From Isoetes taiwanensis (lineage: Eukaryota; Streptophyta; Lycopodiopsida; Isoetales; Isoetaceae), in NCBI GenBank assembly GCA_021234155.1, contig JAJEKV010000104.1:2591985-2655984 (forward strand): 64,000 nt of DNA. The letters are read 5' to 3'. Of this stretch, positions 1-9,286 are shown one piece after another. Numbering within the stretch: the stretch's first letter is position 1; the number at the start of each line of letters is the position of its first letter. Both the position numbers and the translations under genes were made by a program. The notes under the pieces are model-generated. The model made no database searches. It saw only the letters and a list, made by a program, of their open reading frames with translations, and was not told the origin of the DNA.

Positions 1-610
1 TCTCATCATGCATCCAAACCGTCGATAAGAAGAGAACTCTGCTTAACTTTGAAGAATCGCGAAGGACGAAATAGAATTGCCTCAATCCAAACAACCAGGC
101 CAGGATGGGAAGAGGAGAATAAAAAACGTCCAGAATTGTCTATCCATGCCAGAAGAAGCCCTTCCCCTGCATGGTTCAAGAGGAAGAGAAAGGACTGAGA
201 CGAAGAAGAAACGCCGATTTGAGAAGCTGAAGAAGACTCCTGCTATAAAAAACTAAACTAGAGGTCCAAAACTGCATGCATGCTTCTTCTTCTGAGAATC
301 TCGATCCTACGGAGTGGATTGATTCGCAATAAGACCAACCTTATCTTGTCAATGCTAACCACACCAACCTTATGCAGCAATTTTGCTAAAAGACGAGCCA
401 CTATTGCCTTTAAGCCGACTAGGATGCCTAACATAGATTCATAATGTTCCAATTCAGACAAAGTTTTAATATAACTAAAGAATATTTATAAAAAGTAGCA
501 GAAATAGAGGAAAGAGTAAGAGTTGAATTTTTAAGAAGCAAAAAACATATTATCAATTCTTGGATTGCCAAGCAATTGCATGTATGGCAGCCTCTTTTTG
601 GGGGCCTCTT

Positions 611-650
611 AAACTAAACTAAACTAAACTTTTCTCCTTTAAACTAAACT
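611..650. repeat. AAACT simple repeat
   Basis: Four copies of AAACT run from 611 to 630, and two more lie at 641-650 after a short interruption. The second block directly abuts the left target duplication of the LINE. It is probably a host microsatellite that predates the insertion. Confidence 0.8.
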
Positions 651-663
651 TCTCCTTTTCTCA

Positions 664-1898
664 CTAAGTTTATTTGTCGCTACTTGGTGGGTATGGTACA
701 TTCGCCTGGAATTAGATTGGTTGCGCAAGCACTTGGGCAGTGTATTCCTTTTGGGAAACCGACACTTAGGGCAGTTCTTCCTTGGTGTCTCTTTTATCAG
801 CTTCGTCCATATCCGAATGCTTCCCCCTTCTTGAAGGGATTGCTTGATTCTTGGGAGACAGTTCGTGTGCTATTTAAGATTAATCCAGGTGTATGTCAAC
901 AGGCAGGTGCTCTGTGTTGGTGGATTCCTCTGGATAACCACATGCCTCTGTGTGCTACTGTACATCCATTGACTCAGCGACGTTGGAGGCGTGCTGGTAT
1001 CCTCACAGTTGGTGCTTGGTATGAGGCAGGACACTTGTTGACTTGGGATACTTTTCAGACTAAGTTTATGCTATCTCGATGGGATGAGAACTCGTGGCAA
1101 AAGGCGGCGGCGGCATTCGCGGCCAGACTCCTTCACAATCAGTTGATGTGTCTATTTGGACTGGTCCCCAAATTGTTAGTGCACAACATCTTGTGCATTC
1201 GTTATATCAAAAGCTGGTTGATGTTGACATTGTCCCCCCTCGGGCTGGTTGGCAGCTCCGCATTCCCCCTCCTCAGTGGAAGCGTATGTGGTCCTGGTCT
1301 GGAATAAATTGCTGCATCCCAAAGTTTCTACCTTATGGTGGCAACTCCTTCACAGATGTCTGCAGGTTAATGTGCTGGTTCATAAGTTTTATCCCCGCAT
1401 TTCAGAACTTTTCCCACTGTGTAAGCGGTAAGTTGAGAGTATCGAGCACTGCTTTTTTCTATGTGACCAAGTTCAGCCAGTTTGGTCATGGTTACTATCT
1501 CTCTTCCATGTGGTCTTGACTAGCCAGCAGGTGCTTCTCGCCATTTATCCTTCCACTTGGAACGAATTTTGCAAAAGAATGGGCTTTCCACTTAGCTTCA
1601 GGCTGGTTGTTGTGGTCTATTTGGAAAAGAAGGCGAATGTATATCTTCAAGGGCTTATCAATTACTATCAACCAACTTCTTCACGAGGCGCAAGATAGAT
1701 TGGTGAAGGCATACTTATGTTCTCAACTTGCTCCTGAGAAAAAACGTTTGATTTTTGAGGACTATTTGGGTATCTTATCTTATGCATAGACAGGTGGCTG
1801 CACTCAGTGGATTATCTTTGTCTGCTGAGATTTTATTCCTGTCTCTGCATCTATGTGTGTACTTCTTCTGGAATTTTGAATAAGAGTTTGTCGTCCTT

Positions 1899-1935
<37 letters not shown>
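664..1935 (+). mobile_element. 5'-truncated LINE (non-LTR retrotransposon), copy 1
   Basis: The insert is bounded by a perfect 16-bp direct repeat, ACTTCTCCTTTTCTCA, at 648-663 and 1936-1951. It ends in an uninterrupted run of 35 A (1900-1934) preceded by GAATAAGAGTTTG, a polyadenylation-like end. A poly(A) tail plus a long target duplication is the signature of target-primed reverse transcription. Only the 3' 1.27 kb is present, as is usual for LINE copies. The long pure A tail and perfect duplication point to a recent insertion, although the protein is already frameshifted. A diverged relative lies at 3034-3530. Confidence 0.9.
684..1790 (+). pseudogene. LINE ORF2 C-terminal remnant with reverse-transcriptase zinc-binding region
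   Basis: Three overlapping frames together give the end of a plant LINE ORF2 protein. The region after the reverse transcriptase is read from 684 in one frame, continues at about 1110 in a second, then from 1249 in a third. The last part shows the RT zinc-binding signature: LWWQLLHRCL, then FPLC, then ESIEHCFFLC and VWSWL. The first cysteine of the expected CPLC has become phenylalanine, and a stop follows at about 1430. The endonuclease and the polymerase core are absent because of 5' truncation. At least two frameshifts make this non-functional. The frame near 684 is assigned by position and continuity rather than by a named motif. Confidence 0.75.
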
Positions 1936-1951
1936 ACTTCTCCTTTTCTCA

Positions 1952-3012
1952 TCAAGAATGATGCTTACATTATCTTCAACATGAAGATCAGCATCAAGCT
2001 GCAACAACTGCTCAATTGTACTGCAATCATCTTCCCTAATTGAAAATTATACAAGCAAATGCAAGGGAGTCATCCCACTTTGGCAATTTGGTTGGCAGAT
2101 TCATTAGCTAGAATGTAAAAGGGATATTAAAGGATAGATTAGGGATCTTACATGGGCCTTCGATTCTTTTCATATATTAAATTTCACCAGCATTTTTACA
2201 ACCATTCTTCGCTAACAAATGGAGTGTCATTTCCCCATACTGAAAATTCTTCTGAGGTATCGCCATACTGATCACACAAAAAGAAAGGCTACAAAAAGAA
2301 ATCTGGCAAGTCCGATCTAGATCCAACTTTCTCATATTGACACTGATATTCGAGATTGCTAGGGTGATGGGGCACGTCCAGCAAACAGGGAGCATTCTTG
2401 AGCACCTGTTCGATTGAGCATTCTTGACGTCCGGTTAGACAATATGAACAGTGGCGACATGGCTCACCCAACAACAGGGGTGACTGGAAAATTACTGGCC
2501 ATAGCAAGTTTGGGCCAATGTTTGGAGTATCTTGGGTATATACTTGCATATACCCAGAACATAAAGTAGTTATGCTTCACATATTTCTACCATAGATTTA
2601 GATTAACTCGCACTATTATAAAATTCTTGCAAAAGAAGACAGAAAGAGCAAAAGGCCTGTAAAACCCAAGGCACATACCATAAAATCAATGGACGAGGGA
2701 CAAGTTGATGATGCGTCTTTGGATTTGACGCTACAATTTGGCATCCATTGAGAGAAATGATCTGAGGCACCAATGCATTTACTAAATCTAACCTAATAAA
2801 ATCCACGAGTAACACAATGAATTTCAAAGAAAATGCGTTAGGGTTTACTTGCATGCCAATGGAAAGTGTGTCGAAAAGCTTTCAAAATCATCATGCCGAA
2901 ATGTTTTTACCGCCATCAGCGAGAAACCCATTTCAGGTGATCTACCTTTGTGGAAAGATCTCATCTTCCTCTACAATGCATCAAAAGGACACATTCCCAT
3001 TTGGATAATCAC
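1952..3012. other. Decayed intergenic sequence between two LINE copies
   Basis: Apart from the antisense ankyrin-like patches near 1950-2250, I see only short open frames with no recognisable motif. No RNA gene or further repeat boundary is evident. An antisense patch at about 2340-2440 (SIEQVLKNAPCLLDV) could be more of the same decayed ankyrin-like gene. Confidence 0.4.
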
Positions 3013-3033
3013 AAAAAGTTATATTCGTTCATA

Positions 3034-3530
3034 AATGTCTGCGGGTTAATGTGCTTATCCATAAGTTTGCTCCCAGTATATCAAAACTTTGCCCATTGTG
3101 TAAGGGGCAACCTAAGACTCTCGAGCATTGTTTTTTTCTTGCGACCAAGTCCGACTAGTTTGGTTGTAGTTGTTGTTTCTCCTTCATGTGGCCTTGACTA
3201 GTCAGCAGGTGCTTCTTGTTATCTATCCTCCACTTGGAACAGGTTGCAACAGCAGGCTTTTCATTTAGCGTCCTTCAAGGGCTTACCAATTACTACTGAC
3301 CAAGTTCTTCATGAGGCACAAGATAGATTGATAAAGGCATACCTATATTCGCAGCTTGCTCCTGAGAAGAAACACTTGATTTCAGAAGAATTTTTGGGTG
3401 TATCATCACTTGCATAGGTGGATTGCTCCACTCAGTGGATTTTTTTGTCTACTAAGGTTTTATTCCCCCCTTACAATTTTACATGTACTTTTCTAGGATA
3501 TTGAATAAAGTTTGGCGTCCTTAAAAAAAG
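3034..3530 (+). mobile_element. 5'-truncated LINE, older copy 2
   Basis: This 0.5-kb segment aligns with the last part of the LINE at 664-1935. Both contain the zinc-binding region (here LCPLCKG and LEHCFFL, with CPLC retained), a GTCAGCAGGTGCTTCT block, the ACTTGGAAC block and a GAATAAAGTTTGGCGTCC end. The tail is short and mixed (TTAAAAAAAGAAAAA). A degraded duplication, AAAAAGTTATATTCGTTC (3013-3030) against AAAAAGTTAAATTCATTC (3531-3548), brackets it. The interrupted tail and diverged duplication make it older than copy 1. Its reading frame is broken after EHCFFL. Confidence 0.75.
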
Positions 3531-3553
3531 AAAAAGTTAAATTCATTCTCATA

Positions 3554-6175
3554 AAAATATCCAATAAACCAAGGGCGTTTTAGCAATTTCAGTACAACTT
3601 AGGTATTTTAAATATTTTTTTTATTTTAAATATGAAATCAACGGGTAAACATGATGCCACGTCATTTTTAGCACTTGGACATAGGCAATTATTGTACCTT
3701 GGTTTAGATAAGCCTGCTAAAACTCTGGATGGATGGATGGATAGATATTATTTTTAACGTCCATGAAGACCAATTGGCCATGGATCCAAACATCAGGAGG
3801 GGCAAAAAAGTTCAAAAATGCAAAGAGCTACTAAAAAATGAAACACAATGCTAGAAGGAAAAAAGTATTAGATAATTCACGAGGGGAGAAAATTCTGCCC
3901 CGAAAAACATCGAGGAGGGGAAGCCGCAGTGCCAGGAGTCTGGCGGCACCACCAAGACATTCTTTGGCTGTGAAATTTTGACCTCCGTAAATTTTCAAAT
4001 GTAATGAACATTGCCGCAGATTACGAAAAGTAGCAAGATTTGTGATATCGGATGCGATTTGTGGCTCTGTCATAAGGTAGAGTTCTGCTATAGATCCATG
4101 TGTATCTTGTTTTAGCTTTGGTTCTTCCAAATTTACATGGACATTAGCATTACATAACCAAAGCTCCTGCGAAGTCATCTGGCGAGTTTCTCTATGCCTA
4201 TTTGGATAGTATCTTGTAGACGCTGCAAGGCTCTTCCATTGGGAGCCCATTCCACTTAGATTTACTCAAGCGATTGAATAGAACAATGCCAGATTTGTGG
4301 TTATGTAATACAAATTTGAGGATACCTTTGTATAAGTCGAATTCACATGGCAGAATTAGAAAGCACACTTTTTGTTCGATTGTTATTAGCATACGAAAAC
4401 TTTGCAAGACTATATAAGAACAAGCTCTTTCTAGCCACCAATCACTGATGTTACATGAACCTCTTTTAATGATATGATCAAGCAAAAAGCTAGAGAAAAT
4501 ATTACAGAGTTAAGGCTAGGCTCATCATCAAATATAGAAAGAAGCAGATCTAGTTGTGCAGTCAGCTTAGACCCCTATGCACTTTTTTGGGCATAACTCT
4601 TAGACCGTAAGGAATCTATGGACAAACAAGCCCAACTTGGAAACAAGTTAAGGTGCCAATTTCTAAGTTGTGGTCGCGGAGATATCACTTCTCACAGTTG
4701 TACTTCTATTTATAAATAAACATCTTTTTTGCCTTTTTGCTTTTAAATAAAGGTCAAGGTTATTTTTAGTTTTCTCTCTCTTTGATAATATCAAGGCTTA
4801 GACATACTAGATGGTTTTCTTACTTCAATAAATATTGTTCCATGTAAGGCCACTCCCCCGAGCACTATATCAAAGTTTATTTCTTATTTGTAGTTGTATG
4901 GTTTGCTTAGATGTTTCCAAATGCAACTCTCTGCTTTTTATTTGTTGTTCATTCTGTATTGCAAGTATTTAAGTGTTTGTGGCCACTGTGGTTTGATAGA
5001 GAGCCAATATTCTTGAAGGAATAGAATAGAATAGAATAGATTTTTTAACGTCTACGGAGACCAATAGGTCATGGGACCCATACAATGGGCTAGTACTATG
5101 TCAGAGAGTCCACCAAAGCTTATATCACATGGAAGCAGAGTTGTTATGTTGCTTGAAAAAATTTTAAATTTATCAAATGCTACTTATGTATGAGTTGAAT
5201 AATTATGTATGTTATGCTTTTGAATTGAACTGCCTTGTTATATAGCATGGAAATTGACTGCATAATTGACTTTCATCCTATATTCCTCACGGGCTTTAGC
5301 AAAGTTCCTGATTGTTTGCAGGGACACTAAGGGAAAGTGCTTTGCTCTTGCACTGTTATAAATTGTGACATGTGTAAGGGCTCCAGCTTGTTCTATCACT
5401 TTTTGTTGAATGAAAGAAGGCTATCAATGGAGACTTATGAAAGGAGGTCGTCATTGAAACATGTTAAGTTTCATGTGTGTTGTAAGGAATTTTGTTTAAC
5501 AATGATCTGTAATTAGATCTTGTCCTCTTTGTTTGATTGTATCATTAACTCCCATCCATAGTCTCGAAATATAGAGTGATCTGAAAATGCTTGTGTGACC
5601 CCATCTTGTTTTTGGGTGAAGGACAATGCTTGCTCTATATGGAATATCCTGGCATACGTTCCCAGGACCAAAGGCCAAGATTAGACGCGTATATGGATTA
5701 GCCAAGAATATGGATTAGGTGAGTACTGTACAGAAAAGAAGAAGCGACTGTTTTAGGCAAAAAAGAAGAAAATATATATTGCTTGCTACCATAGCTCTAC
5801 TAATCCGCCATAGTATGTACATTGGCACTATTTCTTGCGCCAAAATAGTCTGCTTATGGATCTCTGCACTGCCTCCAGCGCCATATCCCAGCTTTGAATG
5901 CAATTGCCATAGCTCCTAAAGATTCTCGGACGTTATGACGACTTTTTGGTAAGACCCTAGGATGTTACAAGAGAGAGGGAGTATAAAATTTGGGCCAATC
6001 AAATGTTATTAGCTAGTAGCAACACTTCAATCAACAGTTGAGATTAGATCTTAGCATGTAAACCTGAGAACCAGTGCGTTAATGTGTAACGTGGTGATTG
6101 AGCCACGCTAGTGATGCTAAGTCCTAAAAAAACGTCCTGTATTTTTTATAGGTTTTTGTGGTTCAACCACGACTG
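3554..6175. other. Decayed intergenic region with simple repeats
   Basis: No intact gene is visible. An antisense open frame at 3831-4250 contains QCSLHLKIYGGQNF and ARLLALRLPLLDV, which could be another ankyrin-like scrap. A (GGAT)n stretch lies near 3729-3744 and an (AGAAT)n stretch near 5019-5039. Each simple repeat is followed within 15 bases by a shared block of roughly 40 bp starting TTTTTAACGTC and reading on through AGACCAAT (about 3750-3790 and 5041-5083). The rest holds nothing I can name. Confidence 0.35.
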
Positions 6176-6182
6176 TGAATAT

Positions 6183-6609
6183 GGGGTGAAGATAAAGTTA
6201 CCCCGGTTTTGGTGATTCCGTGACAGAGATATCCCTTCCGGCGGAATCACCACAAAAAAATTACGTCTCGCAGAACCACTCGCCCAAACTGTGCAGTAGC
6301 GCAGTAACTGCGCATTTTGAGGGCAATTTTTTGCCCTTTTGAAACTGGATGAATCTGGAGGCGCTCGATCTGATTTTGGGTTTGCATGGATGATCTCCTC
6401 TAATCCGCTTATTCCAACCCACATAGAAATGATCCGAATTGATTTGGAGCTCAATCGGCCGAGGTATTCAAGCTCAAAGATTTGAGCAAAAAAATGGATA
6501 AGGGGCAGACGCAGTGAGCGTGACTGCACTGTGTGCAATTTTGGTGATTCCGTCGGAAGGGATATCTCTGCCGTGGAATCACCAAAACCGAGATAACTTT
6601 ATTTCGCCA
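6183..6609. mobile_element. Foldback/MITE-like element with nested palindromic termini
   Basis: The element is flanked by a perfect 7-bp direct repeat TGAATAT (6176-6182 and 6610-6616). Its two ends are inverted repeats of about 65 bp: the left arm (6183-6251) matches the reverse complement of 6541-6609 with few differences. Each arm contains its own hairpin, GGTGATTCCG ... GGAATCACC, around a central GATATC (6211-6251 and 6543-6583). The 290-bp middle has no protein-coding signal. The superfamily is not clear: the 7-bp duplication falls between usual sizes, and an 8- or 9-bp site with mismatches would suit hAT or Mutator. Confidence 0.75.
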
Positions 6610-6616
6610 TGAATAT

Positions 6617-7224
6617 ATCCTTATTGCTCACTCCTTACTGTTTTTTAAGGTTCATTGGATTTTTGGCATATTCCTATAAATATGCCAGATCTAGGGTCCA
6701 CACATTTACACATCACACCCTCGTATACTTCGGCGCTCCCCAGTGTATATATGTATGCATAAAAATACGTACTGGAATGGCGAATACGGGCTCACGAACC
6801 ACTGTGAACCACCAAACCTCCCAGCTTGGCTCAGCATCCGCCTCTGAACCTCCAAACCACCCAGCTCGGCTCAGCATGCACCCTTCAGCGGCCCATTCTA
6901 TCTGTTCTTCTATATCTGAAGCCCTACCTGCCACTTAAATTCATGAAATCCTGTGCATAATGTAAAGCACAGCTTGTAAACCTCGCCAATGCTTGAAATA
7001 CAGCGGAACAAGGCCTGCAAAAACTGAAACAGGGCCAGAACAAGGGAAAAAAGCGTCGGATCTGCAGTCCATCAGGCCAGAGTTCTCCTGTCGACCGCTG
7101 CATGTCTCAAAAAAAACTCCAGCCAAACCGCAGACGAGGTTTAGAAAGGCATGTGCACATAATGAACATCTAATTTTAGACCTTGGAAAAAAACCAGAAC
7201 AAACACAGAAACCCCTTTCTTCGG
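6617..7224. other. Non-coding stretch with a short tandem duplication
   Basis: Open frames on both strands across 6609-6938 reflect base composition rather than a gene. An imperfect duplication of roughly 38 bp lies at about 6804-6880; each copy carries a CCAAACC block followed by an AGCT.GGCTCAGCATSC block. Nothing else is recognised. Confidence 0.4.
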
Positions 7225-7309
7225 CCCAAATTTGAAAAGGTCCTGGGGATATAATAGGATTCAGCTGCCCTGAATCCTATTATATCCCCAGGACCTTTTC
7301 AAATTTGGG
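7225..7309. repeat. Perfect 40-bp inverted repeat with a 5-nt loop
   Basis: Positions 7225-7264 and 7270-7309 are exact reverse complements, separated only by CTGCC. The right arm is in frame with the gypsy integrase fragment that follows (NPIISPGPFQ...), so the left arm is an inverted copy of retroelement coding sequence. An 85-bp perfect palindrome is uncommon and usually unstable. It suggests a recent snap-back or template-switch event at the edge of the fragment. Confidence 0.93.
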
Positions 7310-7536
7310 GATTAGATTATATTGGTCCTATTAACCCTTCTTCTACAGGTCAACATCAGCATATTATTGTGGCTACAGACTATTTTACTAAATGGGCAGA
7401 GGCCATACCTTTGAGGCAAGCCAATGCCCTCACCACTGCAAGATTCTTACATGAGTTTATTTGCTCTAGGTTTGGTATTCCTTTCCAGATACCAGAAAAT
7501 TTTGCAACCTTATGGATATGCCATGGATTTGGCTAG
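7270..7536 (+). pseudogene. Ty3/gypsy integrase core fragment
   Basis: One frame reads NPIISPGPFQIWGLDYIG, then a linker, then TDYFTKWAEAIPL and later FICSRFGIPF. This is the first part of the retroviral-type integrase core of plant Ty3/gypsy elements. The first catalytic Asp sits in LDYIG. The second (normally in a TDNG-like motif just after RFGIP) and the Glu are absent: the frame runs into ENFATLW and a stop at 7534. No LTR, RT or gag accompanies it, so it is an isolated scrap. Its 5' edge is the palindrome at 7225-7309. Confidence 0.9.
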
Positions 7537-7577
7537 TAACGACGGTATACATAACGCGCTCGCTCTTAGAGCACGAT

Positions 7578-7640
7578 GGCCACGTGTCTTCCTGACAGTC
7601 TAGATGACGATGTAGAATTTAAAAATGAGAGACACGTCTA
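7578..7640 (+). promoter_or_regulatory. G-box/ABRE elements upstream of the PLDRP1-like gene
   Basis: GGCCACGTGTC (7578-7588) contains a perfect G-box CACGTG in a context typical of abscisic-acid response elements. A second ACGT core, GACACGTC, lies at 7631-7638. They sit about 130 and 75 bases before the start codon. An A/T-rich TTTAAAAATG near 7618 could act as a TATA element, but its spacing is only suggestive. Paired ACGT cores fit the drought/ABA association known for this protein family. No expression evidence is available here. Confidence 0.5.
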
Positions 7641-7712
7641 GGCCTAGACTTTGCATTTAGCACAGCACTGTGGAAAAAAGCTTCTCTTTTCTCCGAATCG
7701 GCGAGCTCGGCT

Positions 7713-9286
7713 ATGGCGGATCACACAGAGTTCGATGATTTTGATCCCACACCATTCAGCGGGGGCTATGATATTCAAGCCCTCTATGGCTCCCTTAAGA
7801 AAGCAGATTCAGATTGTAGCTATCCTCCCAGATCTGCAGTAGATTCCTCTAATTCCTATGTTACGTATGATAATTGCCGGGTTGCATATGAAAGCTCTGC
7901 CAAGCCTTCTTTTTACGGCCATGGCGAACCTGGATTTGTCAACGATCATGAAAAGACCAGACCTTCTGGATATGGTGGATCGGGTCGCAAGAAGCCCCAA
8001 TCCAATGCACAAGGGAGTGGATATAACCAGAGCAGCTATGGCGGATCCGGCTATGGTGGATCTGGCTATGGTAGGCAAGAGGAGGTTGAAGTAGAAAATG
8101 AAGGTTATGGCTATAGTGGTCGGAAGAAGCCGGATTATGAAGAGCAGGAAAGTGGATATAACCAGGGCGAGAGCGGCTATGGTGGATCTGGCTATGGAAG
8201 GCAAGAGGTGCAAGAAGGAAATGAAGGGTACGGCTATGGCGGTCGGAAGAAGCCGGAATACGAAGAACAAGAGAGTGGCTATGGCGGGTCTGCCTATGGA
8301 GGATCTGGATATGGAAGGCAAAAGAACGAAGAAGAAGCCCAGGGCTATGGAAGAGAAGAAGCTCAAGGATATGGCTATGGCAGGGAAGGTTCTGGCTATG
8401 GCTATGGAAGGCATAAAAAGGAGGACGAGGAGGAAAATGAAGGATATGGGTATGGCAGAAAGAAAAAGGAGGAAGAAGAGGAAAATCAAGGTTATGGGTA
8501 TGGCAGAAAAAAAAATGAGGAAGAAGAGGAAGGATATGGCTATGGCAGAAAGAAAAAAGAAGAAGATGATGAAGAAGAGGAAGAAGGTCGAAAACATCAC
8601 CATGGTCATGGTCGCCATGGTCATCACCACAAGAAAGAGGTTAGCATTTCTCATTCTATCACCTAGTCTTATATTACCTAGGTTGTTTTAGGCTTACCTA
8701 GTCTTCTTGGTGTATGTTAAAAAATGCTCTTCTCCATGCATGTTAAAAATGCTCTCTTCTCTAGCAAAAAATCATATGCATCTTCTAGCATTTATTCTAG
8801 ATGATGATTCATGGTGATTCTTGTTGGCCTATGATGCTGATCCTGTTTGCTTATGATGATGATGGTCCCTGCTTCATGCATGCTATAGCCATTGAGCACT
8901 CATAATTACTAGACATTGGTCAATATTGCACATAGACACACCCTTACAACATCTTTTGCTCTCGTTGGCCATCCACGTAGCCTTTATGCTCTAACCTCAC
9001 AATTCACTTGAATGTGAACCACCATTACCGAGACATTTCACAAAGTTGAATTGAACCACTTTTTCTAATAGTTGGTTGAAAGCAATAGGATGGAAATGGT
9101 GTCATTATGCATTCAATTGGTGAAATTCCTTTTCTATGAGTGGATGTGCTATCATCCAACAAATTTTAGGAAGTCGACTTTATTATGAATAAAGATTGAA
9201 GTACATGAATGCAGGGTTCTGGTGAATATGGCTATCAACCTAAAACTGAAGAGGTTGAGGAACCCGAGCGACCCCGATGGTATTAA
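7713..9286 (+). CDS. PLDRP1: PLDRP1-like Gly/Tyr-rich disordered protein, two exons
   Basis: Exon 1 is 7713-8639 (309 codons, phase 0, donor AAAGAG|GTTAGC). Exon 2 is 9215-9286 (acceptor TGCAG|GGTTCT) and ends in EEPERPRWY and TAA. The N-terminus FDDFDPTPFSGGYDI matches the conserved start of Arabidopsis At5g39570 (PLDRP1), a disordered protein reported to interact with phospholipase D alpha and phosphatidic acid and linked to dehydration. The middle is an array of SGYGGSGYGR/GYGYGRKK units, increasingly broken by acidic EEEEE runs. Residues about 292-309 are His/Lys-rich (HHHGHGRHGHHHKK). No membrane segment or enzyme motif is present. The ATG has a good context and is the first in frame. 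Without splicing, exon 1 would run eight codons further to a stop. Both junctions preserve the frame and the exon 2 residues fit, so I take it as functional. Confidence 0.85.

Larger units (their letters stand above)
258..2395 (-). pseudogene. Ankyrin-repeat-like pseudogene remnants, split by a LINE
   Basis: Three antisense patches read like ankyrin repeats and lie in a sensible order. They are at about 2177-2250 (GEMTLHLLAKNGC, close to the repeat core GxTPLHLAAxxG), 1950-2040 (STIEQLLQLDADLHVEDN) and 258-461 (KAIVARLLAK followed by VSIDK). The LINE at 664-1935 lies between the second and third patches. No patch is longer than about one repeat, and stops and shifted frames separate them. Ankyrin repeats mediate protein contacts; in plants such proteins are often ACD6-like membrane proteins, but no membrane part is visible here. 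The match rests on short motifs, so a chance resemblance is possible. Confidence 0.33.

Noticed and set aside
1804-2043. Open frames across the poly-A run on both strands (poly-Lys or poly-Phe)
   Set aside because: Created by the LINE tail.
7809-8691. Long open frames opposite to and overlapping the PLDRP1-like exon
   Set aside because: They are shadows of the repetitive Gly/Tyr/Lys/Glu codons; the + frame has conserved family motifs and valid splice sites.
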